Position numbers and translations under genes: made by a program | Shown: positions 40,917 through 49,208 of the stretch, one piece after another | Numbering within the stretch: position 1 is the first letter of the stretch | How the letters are laid out: each line of letters starts with the position of its first letter | The notes under the pieces: generated by a model | What the model was told of the DNA's origin: nothing | Databases searched by the model: none | The model's input: only the letters and a program-made list of their open reading frames with translations | NCBI GenBank assembly: GCA_035509315.1 | Contig: DATJLS010000054.1 | Coordinates: 62,001-126,000 of the forward strand | Direction: 5' to 3' | From: JAKAWQ01 sp035509315 | GTDB taxonomy: Bacteria; Pseudomonadota; Alphaproteobacteria; Acetobacterales; Acetobacteraceae | Length of the DNA: 64,000 nucleotides

Positions 40917-42605
40917 CTAATCGACCTGGGCCGGCTTATCACGGAGCTGCGGGAAATCGAATTCTGCCGCACGCCGCGCGAATTTGGCCAACATTCCAGG
41001 GGCATCCATCCTCGGGAGCAGGATCTCGATAAAGCTCGCGCCTGCATTCTTTCCCGCCGCCGCGAGCGCGGCATCAAGCTCCTCTTCCGTCGCGGCGACA
41101 TGGCGGCGGACACGGTCCGCGAGGCCGAAGGTGCCCGGCATATCGCGATAGGCCCAGGGTTGGATGTCGTTATAGGCGGCTTCGGCGCCGAGGATCAGCC
41201 GTTCAATCGTATAGCCGTCGTTGTTGATGAGGAAGATAACGGGATTCAGCTCCAGCCGCAGGATTGTGGACAATTCCTGCGCCGTCATCTGAAACGCGCC
41301 GTCACCAATGAAGAGAAGTTGCCGACGGTCCGGCCCGGCAAGGCAGGCCCCCAATGTTGCCGGGAGCGCGTAGCCGATGGATCCCCAGATCGGCTGCGAG
41401 ACGAATATCGTGTTCTCTGGCAAAAGCAGGGTGCCGGCGGCGAACGAACAGGTGCCCGTGTCTGCGAGGATGACATCGCCAGGACGGATGAAATCCTGAA
41501 CCTTCGTCCAGAACGAGTCCTGAGTGAGCTTGCCTGAGTGATTTGGTCGGCCTGCCCCGCCCGCAGGCGCGGAGGGACGCGGCACGGGCGGGGACGTGCC
41601 CTGAGGCGCAGCGAAGAGGAGTTTCTCCAGCAGGTCGCGTGACATTACGCGCCGGTAGGTCTTGTCGCCGACCGTGACCTCGAACGGCTGAACGTCGATC
41701 AGGAACGTTCCACCGAAATCGTGGGTGAAAAGGCCCGTCGAGACATCCGTAAGGCGCGCGCCGATCGCGATGAGACAATCGGAGTGCTCCACGGCTTCAC
41801 GAACCTGCTGGGTCGAGCCGGCGCCGCGATAAGATCCGATCGCATGGGGATGGAGATCGGAGACGATGCCCTTGGCGGGTGCAAGGCTCGCGATCGGCAA
41901 GTCATAGGTTTCCGCAAGCCGGAGGACGAGCGCGGTCAGCGCGAACCGGTCGACATCCGCATCGATCAGCAGGGCCGGACGCTTGGCCGCGGAAAGCCGC
42001 TGAACGATATCCGAGACCGCCTGCAAAAGTCCGGCCGAATGGCTTTGCGGCAGGCGAAGATCCAGGGGGGATGCGATATCGGGGATTTCGGCGGCGACGA
42101 GGTCGGACGGAAGTTGAATATAGACCGGACGTTTCTCGAGCCAGCAGGCACGCAGCACGCGATCGATCTCGGAACCGGCGTTCTTGGGTTCCAGCCGGGC
42201 CTGCGCCACGGTGAACTGCTTATAGCACACATACATATTCTCGAAATTGCCGTCAGCCAGGCTGTGATGCATGAGGGCGCCGCTTCGCATCGCGTCGAGG
42301 GGGGGCGCTCCGGTGACGCAAACGATCGGAACACGCTCGGCATAGGCTCCCGCGACGCCGGAAAGCGCTGCGAGCTCGCCCACGCCATAGGTCGTGGACA
42401 AGGCGCCGATTCCGGCAAGGCGCGCATAGCCGTCGGCCGCATATGCGGCATTCAGCTCATTGCAGCAGCCGATGAATGCGAGGTGCGGGGTGTGGGCCAT
42501 TTGCTCCAGGAACAGCAGGCTGAAATCGCCCGGAACGCCGAAGACGTGGCGCGCACCGATCTCTGCCAGACGTTGGATAAGATAGTGACCGATCGTGGTC
42601 GACAC
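40917..42605 (-). CDS. ThDP-dependent pyruvate/indolepyruvate decarboxylase
   Basis: A 562-residue 2-keto acid decarboxylase. With the GTG start at 42605 (GGAGG five bases upstream) the residues Asp27 (VPGDFSL), Glu50 (CCNELNAAYAADGYAR) and His113-His114 (LMHHSLADG) take the same numbers as in Zymomonas pyruvate decarboxylase. The cofactor motif is GDGAFQM to NNDGYTIER, with the catalytic Glu in YTIE. It turns pyruvate or another 2-keto acid into the aldehyde and carbon dioxide. The family is rare in bacteria and includes pyruvate, indolepyruvate and phenylpyruvate enzymes; the substrate is not decided by these residues. No alcohol dehydrogenase gene is adjacent. Confidence 0.87.
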   Translation of the reverse strand: MSTTIGHYLIQRLAEIGARHVFGVPGDFSLLFLEQMAHTPHLAFIGCCNELNAAYAADGYARLAGIGALSTTYGVGELAALSGVAGAYAERVPIVCVTGAPPLDAMRSGALMHHSLADGNFENMYVCYKQFTVAQARLEPKNAGSEIDRVLRACWLEKRPVYIQLPSDLVAAEIPDIASPLDLRLPQSHSAGLLQAVSDIVQRLSAAKRPALLIDADVDRFALTALVLRLAETYDLPIASLAPAKGIVSDLHPHAIGSYRGAGSTQQVREAVEHSDCLIAIGARLTDVSTGLFTHDFGGTFLIDVQPFEVTVGDKTYRRVMSRDLLEKLLFAAPQGTSPPVPRPSAPAGGAGRPNHSGKLTQDSFWTKVQDFIRPGDVILADTGTCSFAAGTLLLPENTIFVSQPIWGSIGYALPATLGACLAGPDRRQLLFIGDGAFQMTAQELSTILRLELNPVIFLINNDGYTIERLILGAEAAYNDIQPWAYRDMPGTFGLADRVRRHVAATEEELDAALAAAGKNAGASFIEILLPRMDAPGMLAKFARRAAEFDFPQLRDKPAQVD

Positions 42606-42917
42606 GCGCACCTCCACTATCCGGCCATTTTCCCCAAGCGGCAGCGAGAGTCGCCGCCGAAAATAGCCGGAGCTGAGGGTCAAAGGACTTGCGAACTCCG
42701 CCTATTCTAGATCATGCGGCGTTACAGGGCCACTACCCGTGCTCCATGTTCTGTTACTGCTGTCACATTGATGCGTGAGGAACGATTTCAAGAATGAGCT
42801 GCCTGCATGGAAGAATGTCAGAAAATTGCTCAGCCAGCTTCGGGATCGTCTTGCGATTCCGCCAGAAGCCGCGCAGATCGAAAGCGATGAAATTCCAGAC
42901 GCCTGCTGAGCCTGATG
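42606..42917. other. Intergenic stretch upstream of the decarboxylase gene
   Basis: It contains the decarboxylase ribosome binding site and presumably its promoter. A plus-strand open frame at 42775-42909 (GTG start, 44 codons) has a protein-like look but no ribosome binding site, and I do not call it. The region from about 42715 to 42800 is relatively AT-rich. Confidence 0.4.
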
Positions 42918-43009
42918 GCCGGAGGCGGGATCACCACGGGGCTTAATCACGCGCGAAAACAAATGGTGGAAACGGAACGGGTGGGCACGCGCGAATGCGT
43001 CCCGCTCTA
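42918..43009 (-). repeat. Family 1 palindromic element at the end of the ABC importer operon
   Basis: Read on the minus strand it starts TAGAGCGGGACGCATTCGCG, and the initial TAG is the stop codon of the second permease gene. It continues with a diverged CCCGTTCCG arm and GCGCGTGATTAAGCCCCG, then GGTGATCCCGCCTCC. It may act as the 3' structure of the operon. Confidence 0.7.
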
Positions 43010-43996
43010 TCGCCCGCGCTTGAGGAAGAGGAACGCGAGAGCGAGAAGTATGGCGCCGAAGATGACCTGCCGCGCCCCTTCGGAGACATTGAGCGTGATC
43101 AGCATCGCCTGCAGCAGAACGACGGTCAGTGCGCCGGCGATGCTGCCGACATAACCGCCATCGCCGCCGGAAAGCCGCGTGCCCCCGATCACCACCGCTG
43201 CGATCGGCGGCAGCAGGTAGTCATTGCCCATCCCGAGATAGGCCTGGGAGGAATAGCCGCTCAGCATCAGCCCGACGAAGGCCGCGCCGAGCGCGCTCAG
43301 AATGAAGACGACGGCATGCACCTGCCCAAGCCGCACCCCCGAAAGCAGCGCGGCCGCCTGGCGGTTGCCGATCGCATAGACATGGCGGCCGAAGGCAAGC
43401 CGCCCGAGAGCGAGGATGGCGAGTGCGGCGAAGAAGGCCCAGACCAGGAAGGCCATCGGCATTCCGCCGACATTGCCGAGGGCAAGGAAGCGCGCCAGCG
43501 CGGGGATGTGCGTCGTCGGCGCCACCGCATTGGTATAGATCAACGCCACGCCCTGGAGCATGAGGTTCACGCTCAGCGTCCAGATCAGTGAATGCACGCG
43601 CAGGATGAAGACGCCGAACGTGTTGAGAAGCCCGACCACGACGCCGACTGCGATCACCACTGCGAAGGCAATCCATTGCTGGCCGTGGAGTGCCGCGAGA
43701 TTGGTGCCAAGGATGGCGGAAAGCGTGATCGTCCAGGGGACCGAGAGATCGATCTGGCCGATCAGGATGGCGAACGTCTCGCCGATCGCGATCAGGCCGA
43801 TGAAGGTTGCCTGCACGAGCTGCAGCCGCATCGTGCCCCAGCTCAGGAACTCGCGGCTCACCGCGACGCAGCCGCCATAGATCAGGAGGAGGATCAGATA
43901 GGAGAGGACCACCCGCCGTGCGCGCGGCGAGAGCCTGTCTCCCACTGCGAACCGGGGCGCGGCATCCTGCTCCGCTGTTCCGGCGGGCCGGGTCAT
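43007..43996 (-). CDS. Sugar ABC transporter permease (RbsC-like)
   Basis: A 329-residue inner-membrane permease of the BPD_transp_2/RbsC family with about ten helices. GNRQAAALLSGVRLGQVHAV is the cytoplasmic coupling segment, and PIAAVVIGGTRLSGGDGGYV is the signature loop that meets the ATPase. It is the last gene of an importer operon and starts within the 4-bp overlap with the first permease. Its stop codon TAG is the first triplet of a family 1 element. Family members import ribose, xylose, autoinducer-2 and similar; the substrate is open. Confidence 0.88.
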   Translation of the reverse strand: MTRPAGTAEQDAAPRFAVGDRLSPRARRVVLSYLILLLIYGGCVAVSREFLSWGTMRLQLVQATFIGLIAIGETFAILIGQIDLSVPWTITLSAILGTNLAALHGQQWIAFAVVIAVGVVVGLLNTFGVFILRVHSLIWTLSVNLMLQGVALIYTNAVAPTTHIPALARFLALGNVGGMPMAFLVWAFFAALAILALGRLAFGRHVYAIGNRQAAALLSGVRLGQVHAVVFILSALGAAFVGLMLSGYSSQAYLGMGNDYLLPPIAAVVIGGTRLSGGDGGYVGSIAGALTVVLLQAMLITLNVSEGARQVIFGAILLALAFLFLKRGR

Positions 43997-45000
43997 TGGC
44001 GCAGCAGTGCGAGCCAGCTTCCGGCACGGAGCACCCGGAGGCCGCCGATGCCGAGCACGACCATCAGGATGAGCCCCTCGATGAAATCCTGCCAGAAGGC
44101 CGAGACATTGAAGACACCAAGCGCATTGAGGATGATTGCGAGCACGAAGCTGCCAAGGATCGGCCCGATCACCGTGCCTCGCCCGCCACTGAGGGCCACC
44201 CCTCCGAGCACGGACGCCGCCAGCGAATTGAGCGTGTAGATATTGCCGATGCCCGGATCGCCAGAGGTGGTCTCCGCGGCGAGGAAGAGTGCGGCGACGG
44301 CAGCGAAGAGGCCGGCCAGCATGTAGCTCGCCAGCTCGATGCGGCGGACCGGCAAGCCCGAGAGGCGCGCGCTCGCCGCATCGTCTCCGACGGCGACAAT
44401 GTAGCGGCCGAGCCGTGAATTGAACACCGGAGCCCAGACCAGGATGACCGCTCCGGCAAGCAGAACGATCGAGCAGGGAAGCGGCCCCCAGCTCCCGGTC
44501 AGCGCAGCAGCGAATCCGTCCGGGATCGAGCCGCCAGGCCGCGGCAGGACGATGAGCGCGGCGCCGCTGAAGATGAAGGCGGTGCAGAAGGTCGCAATGA
44601 GCGGCTCGACCCGCCCATAGGCGACAACGACTCCGTTGAGGAAGCCCATCGCCAGCCCGAGCAGCAGCGAAGCCGCCACCACCCAGGCAATGCCAAGCCC
44701 GCTTGCGCCCATCGTCGTCGCGGCGAAGCAGTTGATCAGCGTGATCTCGGCGCCGATCGAGAGATCGAGCCCGGCGGTTAGCAGGACCGCGGTCTGCCCG
44801 ACCGCGGCGAGCGCCAGCGCCACCGAGGCATTGGCGAGGCTGGCAAGGCCGAAGGGGGAGAGAATCATCGGCTGTCGCGCGGCGTAGAGGCCGATGATCA
44901 CAATGAGGCCGAGCGCACAGGAGATCGGGCCCGCATGCTTTTCGAAAGCGAAGCGACGGGAGCGCCGCGCCGGTTCAGGCGGCTTCACGCGCGGCCTCAT
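43993..45000 (-). CDS. Sugar ABC transporter permease (RbsC-like)
   Basis: A 335-residue permease, paralogous to the following one. GDDAASARLSGLPVRRIELA is the coupling segment and LNSLAASVLGGVALSGGRGT the signature loop. About ten helices; the N-terminal 20 residues are basic and cytoplasmic. It overlaps the ATPase gene upstream by 26 bp and the second permease by 4 bp, so the three are tightly coupled and the transporter probably uses a permease heterodimer. Confidence 0.88.
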   Translation of the reverse strand: MRPRVKPPEPARRSRRFAFEKHAGPISCALGLIVIIGLYAARQPMILSPFGLASLANASVALALAAVGQTAVLLTAGLDLSIGAEITLINCFAATTMGASGLGIAWVVAASLLLGLAMGFLNGVVVAYGRVEPLIATFCTAFIFSGAALIVLPRPGGSIPDGFAAALTGSWGPLPCSIVLLAGAVILVWAPVFNSRLGRYIVAVGDDAASARLSGLPVRRIELASYMLAGLFAAVAALFLAAETTSGDPGIGNIYTLNSLAASVLGGVALSGGRGTVIGPILGSFVLAIILNALGVFNVSAFWQDFIEGLILMVVLGIGGLRVLRAGSWLALLRQ

Positions 45001-46546
45001 GGAAGGAAAGCCCGAGGATGGCAGGCTCGGTCAGCGCTGCACCCGCGAGTTCCCCTGCGATCCGTCCTTCGCGAAACACCAGAACCCGATCGCAGAGCGC
45101 AGGGAACTCCGAGATGTCGGTGGAGTAGAAGAGCACCCCACTGCCCGAGGCGGCAAGCTCGCGGATCACGGCGAAGAGCCCGGCACGCGCTCCGGCATCC
45201 ACGCCGCGTGTCGGATCGCAGAAGACATAGACTGGCGCGCGCCGCGTCAGCCACTTGGCCACCACCACTTTCTGCTGGTTGCCCCCGCTCAGGCTGCCGA
45301 GTGGGACGGTGGGGTTCGCGCAGCGGATATCGAGCCGGCGCACGAGTGCATCCACCAGTGCGGACTCGGCGGCGGGGCTGAGCAGTGGGCCCCTGCGGAC
45401 GAGGTCGAGCGCGCCGATCGCGATATTGGCGGAGACGCTGAGGCCGAGGAATCCGCCGAGGCTCTTGCGGTCATCCGGAATGAAGGCGAGGCCCGCCGCG
45501 ATCGCCTGGCGCGGCCGGCGCGGGCGGATGGTCTTGCCGGCGATTGCGATCTTGCCCTCAAGGCCGCGGCGGAAGAGTCCGAAAAGCGCGAACAGCACAT
45601 CCTTCTGGCCCTGGCCCTCGAGCCCGGCGAGACCGAGCACCTCGCCGGGCTGGAGCGTGAAGCTCACCGAATCGAAATGACGCGCGAGGGAAAGACCTCG
45701 CACATCGAGCACGGCCTGGGCTGCGGAGTGTTCATGCGTCGTTCGCGCCAGCGGCTTTCCTTCTTGCCAGCTTTCGCCCAGCATCAGCGCCAGCGCGCGG
45801 ACGCGGCTGAAGCTGCCAGGTGTGAACTCGCCCACCTTCTCGCCGCTGCGCAGGATGCTGACACGATCGGCAATGCGCTCGATCTCGCCGAATCGGTGTG
45901 AGATGAAGACGATCGCCTTTCCTTGCGCCTTGAGCCGTTCGATCACCGCGACGAGCCGTTCGACCTCGGCGATGGAGAGCGCGGAAGTCGGCTCGTCCAG
46001 GATCAGCACACTCGGCTCGGCCGACAGGGCCTTGGCAATCTCCACGAGCTGCGCCTGTGCCAGCGGCAGCTCACCGAGAGGGGCCTCGAGGTCGATGTCT
46101 GCGGCGCCCAAGTTTTCAAGCAGCGAAGCCGCCTGCCGGCGTGCGGCGCGAGGGTCGAGCCAAAGGCCGCCCCGCCGCGGCTCGCGGCCGATCAGGATAT
46201 TCTCGGCAACCCCGAGGTTCGGGAAGAGCGAGAGTTCCTGGTGGACGGTCGCGATGCCGGCGGCAAGTGCGGCGCGGGGTGTTGCGAACGTGACGGGCCT
46301 GTCGCCGATCCGAAGCTCGCCTTCGTCGGGCCGCTCGACTCCCGCAAGGATCTTGACCAGCGTGCTCTTCCCAGCGCCGTTGGCGCCGAGCAACGCATGG
46401 ACCTCTCCCGGAAAAAGGGAAAGGTCCGTGCTTTTGAGCGCGACCACGCCACCGAAGCGCTTGGTGAGCCCCGTGGCCGTGAGAAGCGGCCTTTCGGAGT
46501 TGGCCGATTGTGCCGGTCGATCTTCCATCAACCCGTCACGTCGCAT
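44975..46546 (-). CDS. Sugar ABC transporter ATP-binding protein (RbsA-like, double ATPase)
   Basis: A 523-residue protein with two ATPase domains, as in RbsA/MglA/XylG. Domain one has Walker A GANGAGKST (about 54-62), a modified signature LPLAQAQLVEIAKALS and Walker B SVLILDEPTSAL. Domain two has the degenerate GLEGQGQKD in place of a Walker A, which is normal for this family, and LSGGNQQKVVVAKWL as signature. It energises sugar uptake with the two permeases and the binding protein. It begins 19 bp after the binding-protein gene. Confidence 0.92.
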   Translation of the reverse strand: MRRDGLMEDRPAQSANSERPLLTATGLTKRFGGVVALKSTDLSLFPGEVHALLGANGAGKSTLVKILAGVERPDEGELRIGDRPVTFATPRAALAAGIATVHQELSLFPNLGVAENILIGREPRRGGLWLDPRAARRQAASLLENLGAADIDLEAPLGELPLAQAQLVEIAKALSAEPSVLILDEPTSALSIAEVERLVAVIERLKAQGKAIVFISHRFGEIERIADRVSILRSGEKVGEFTPGSFSRVRALALMLGESWQEGKPLARTTHEHSAAQAVLDVRGLSLARHFDSVSFTLQPGEVLGLAGLEGQGQKDVLFALFGLFRRGLEGKIAIAGKTIRPRRPRQAIAAGLAFIPDDRKSLGGFLGLSVSANIAIGALDLVRRGPLLSPAAESALVDALVRRLDIRCANPTVPLGSLSGGNQQKVVVAKWLTRRAPVYVFCDPTRGVDAGARAGLFAVIRELAASGSGVLFYSTDISEFPALCDRVLVFREGRIAGELAGAALTEPAILGLSFHEAAREAA

Positions 46547-46565
46547 CCCCTTCGCCGCATGGCCG

Positions 46566-47651
46566 TCACTTCACGACGTCATCCACCGGGATCGAGACGT
46601 TGCATTGCGGGATGCTGATATTGGTGACGAAGCTGTTCGGTAAATTCGGGAAATAATTGACCCCGGCCTTCATCTCGTCCGTCGTCACCGGGTTCAGCGG
46701 GATATTGGCATCCCGGGGCACGGCCTGGCCCGCGAGCACGGCGATCGCGGCGCGGATCGCGGTGGCCACCAGCGCCGGGGACTGGCCGATCACCAGTGCC
46801 GGAATCTTGTGCTGCACGGCCAGCATCATGAAGCCATTGTCGGATTCGCTCGTCATCGGCACGAGCGGCGCGTTCACCTGCAGGAACGCCTGCAGCGCGC
46901 CTGTGGCGCCTTCGGTCGCCCAGACGCCGGCGATGTCGTGGTTGGTGGCGAGCGCGTCGGCCGTGACCTTCTGGTTCACCCCGACATCCCAGTTGCCGTA
47001 CACCTGCACGGTCGAGATGCCGGGATATTTCTTGAACACCGCAAGCCCGCCATCGCCCTGGTCATTGTCGACAGTCGTGCCGGCGAGGCCGCGCACCATC
47101 AGGATCTTGCCCTTGCCGTCCGTCTGCTTGGCCAGAAACTCGCCCCACATCCGACCCATCTCATACTGGTTCTCGTTGATATTCAGGGCCTCGTGCGTCG
47201 TTACCGTATTGTCGAACGCGACCACCAGGATGCCCTGGCGAACTGCCTGATTGATCACGCTGTCGAGCCCCGAGGGTGATGCGCCATCGACGACGATCGC
47301 ATCATATCCGCCGAGGATCATCTGGCGAATCTGCGCCACCTCCTGCGCGACATCGTTGCCGGAATTCTGGATCTCGAATTTGGCGATATATTTCGCGACT
47401 TCGGGCTGCTTCACGTACGCCCGCGCGATGTTCAGCATTTCCGTCCGCCAGTTGTTGCCGTAATAGGAGTTGCTGAAGGCGATTTTGTACGGTCCGGGCT
47501 TGGCCTTGCGCTGCACGATCGGCGTGCCTGGAGACTGCTTCAGAAAGCATTGCGAAAGGCTCGTCGCGTCCACCAGGCCTTGGGCCGAGGCGCCGGCGCA
47601 CCAGACGATCGACATCGCGAGCGCCGCGCCCGCAACGATGCTGCTTTTCAT
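46566..47651 (-). CDS. Periplasmic sugar-binding protein of an ABC importer
   Basis: A 361-residue exported protein with a signal peptide (MKSSIVAGAALAMSIV, cleaved about after SAQ). The mature part is a type I periplasmic binding fold (Peripla_BP_4). YKIAFSNSYYGNNWRTEML is strand one with ligand contacts, GGYDAIVVDGASPSGLDSVI the next, and ILVVAFDNTVTTHEA follows. The aromatic and Asn residues of the first loop suggest a polar, sugar-like ligand. The start at 47651 follows AAGGAGG. It leads the importer operon, in which binding protein, ATPase and two permeases are in standard order. Confidence 0.88.
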   Translation of the reverse strand: MKSSIVAGAALAMSIVWCAGASAQGLVDATSLSQCFLKQSPGTPIVQRKAKPGPYKIAFSNSYYGNNWRTEMLNIARAYVKQPEVAKYIAKFEIQNSGNDVAQEVAQIRQMILGGYDAIVVDGASPSGLDSVINQAVRQGILVVAFDNTVTTHEALNINENQYEMGRMWGEFLAKQTDGKGKILMVRGLAGTTVDNDQGDGGLAVFKKYPGISTVQVYGNWDVGVNQKVTADALATNHDIAGVWATEGATGALQAFLQVNAPLVPMTSESDNGFMMLAVQHKIPALVIGQSPALVATAIRAAIAVLAGQAVPRDANIPLNPVTTDEMKAGVNYFPNLPNSFVTNISIPQCNVSIPVDDVVK

Positions 47652-47747
47652 TCCGACCTCCTTGCTTTGGCAGCCAGGCAGGCGCTGCACGAGGGGCATG
47701 GTTCGCACGCCGCTTGCGGGGGTGCAAGCCGGACCCCGTGCGGTTTG

Positions 47748-48947
47748 CTACAACGACGCAACGAGCTCCGCTGCCGCCGCGCCCAGCAGTACGACAAGCC
47801 AGGGCGGTGCGCGCCAGAAGACGAGGAGGAGGAAGGCAGCGATGCCGATCGCGAAGTCTCCCCGCGTATCGATCGCGCTGGTCCAGACCGGATCGTAAAG
47901 CGCGGAGAGCAGCAGGCCGACCACGGCGGCGTTGACGCCGCGCGATGCCGACTGCACGGCTGCGGCGCGCCGCAGCCCGTCCCAGTACGGCAGCACGCCG
48001 ATGAGCAGAAGAAAGGAAGGAAGATAGATCGAGATCAGGCAGATCAGGCCGCCGAGCCAGCCATTCGGTTGTGGGCCCATCGCCGCGCCGAGATAGGCCG
48101 CGAAGGTGAAGAGCGGGCCCGGCACTGCCTGCGCCGCGCCGTAGCCCGCGAGAAAGCCGCCATTGCTGATCCAACCGGGCGGCACGACCGCCTGCTGAAG
48201 CAGGGGCAGCACGACATGCCCGCCGCCGAACACCAGCGCACCCGCGCGATAGAAGCGGGAGACCAGCGCCGCGATGTGGCTGCCGCTCGCATCCGCCGCA
48301 AGCGGCAGGATGGCAAGCAGGGCAGCGAAGACGACCAGCGCGGTGAGCGCGAGGGCGCGGGGAAGCGAGAAGGAGAGGGTGCCAGCGATCGGTTTCGGCG
48401 GTTCGCGGATCCAACGCCAGCCGATAAGCGCGCCAAGGATGATCGCCGCGATTTGCCCGGGTGCCGAAGGAACGGCCAGTGTGAGCACGGCCATGGCGAT
48501 CGCGATCGTCATGCGCAGCCGGTCCGGGCAGAGCGAGCGCGCCATGCCCCAGAGCGCCTGAGCGACGACCGCCACGGCGACGATCTTGAGCCCGTGCAGC
48601 CACGGCGAGGTCGCGAGGGATCCAACCCGCCCAACGCCATAGGCAAAGAGGATGAGCGCTGCCGCCGAGGGAAGGGTGAACCCGAGCCAGGCCGCGAACA
48701 GGCCGGGCAGGCCGGCCGCCACCAGGCCAATGCTCGCCGCGACCTGGCTGCTCGCCGGCCCGGGCAGGGACTGGCAGAGTGCGACCATGTCTGCAAATTC
48801 GGCCTCGTCGAGCCAGCGCCTTCGGGCGACGAACTCGGCGCGGAAGAAGCCAAGATGGGCAATCGGACCACCGAAGCTCGTGCAGCCGAGTCGGAAGAAG
48901 ATGCCAAGGACGGTGGCTGCTCGTATCTTGCTCACCTGAGCCGTCAT
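47748..48947 (-). CDS. chrA: Chromate transporter family protein, two-domain form
   Basis: A 399-residue CHR-family protein with both homologous membrane halves. Half one has FFRLGCTSFGGPIAHLGFFR and LCQSLPGPASSQVAASIGL; half two has RAGALVFGGGHVVLPLLQQ and GYGAAQAVPGPLFTFAAYLG. The paired F-G-G-P/G-H and P-G-P motifs are the family hallmarks. ChrA exports chromate by proton motive force in resistance operons; many chromosomal copies have no proven role. No chrB regulator is adjacent. The gap to the divergent gene contains two direct copies of GCAAACCGGG (48964 and 48979). Confidence 0.9.
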   Translation of the reverse strand: MTAQVSKIRAATVLGIFFRLGCTSFGGPIAHLGFFRAEFVARRRWLDEAEFADMVALCQSLPGPASSQVAASIGLVAAGLPGLFAAWLGFTLPSAAALILFAYGVGRVGSLATSPWLHGLKIVAVAVVAQALWGMARSLCPDRLRMTIAIAMAVLTLAVPSAPGQIAAIILGALIGWRWIREPPKPIAGTLSFSLPRALALTALVVFAALLAILPLAADASGSHIAALVSRFYRAGALVFGGGHVVLPLLQQAVVPPGWISNGGFLAGYGAAQAVPGPLFTFAAYLGAAMGPQPNGWLGGLICLISIYLPSFLLLIGVLPYWDGLRRAAAVQSASRGVNAAVVGLLLSALYDPVWTSAIDTRGDFAIGIAAFLLLVFWRAPPWLVVLLGAAAAELVASL

Positions 48948-49208
48948 TTAGGCAAACATCTATGCAAACCGGGGTTGTGCAAACCGGGTGCCGGGCAATG
49001 CCTTGCATCCGCGGGCAGGAGAGGCCAGAGCCTGTCCCGCCAGCGCCCGCAAGCGAAAAGGATGCCCGGAAGCGAGATGCTGTATCGGAACGCCCCTCTC
49101 GGTTCTACAGATCGCGCCTTGCGCGTGGCTGGCGCGCGGCATCGGCTCCGCCCGATAGCGGAAGCCACGCTTTTCAGCCATCGCCCCTCCCGACAGCGGT
49201 GTCGCTGA

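Noticed and set aside
42775..42909. 44-codon GTG frame between the decarboxylase and the family 1 element
   Set aside because: The translation looks protein-like, but there is no ribosome binding site and no family match; it may be a remnant.
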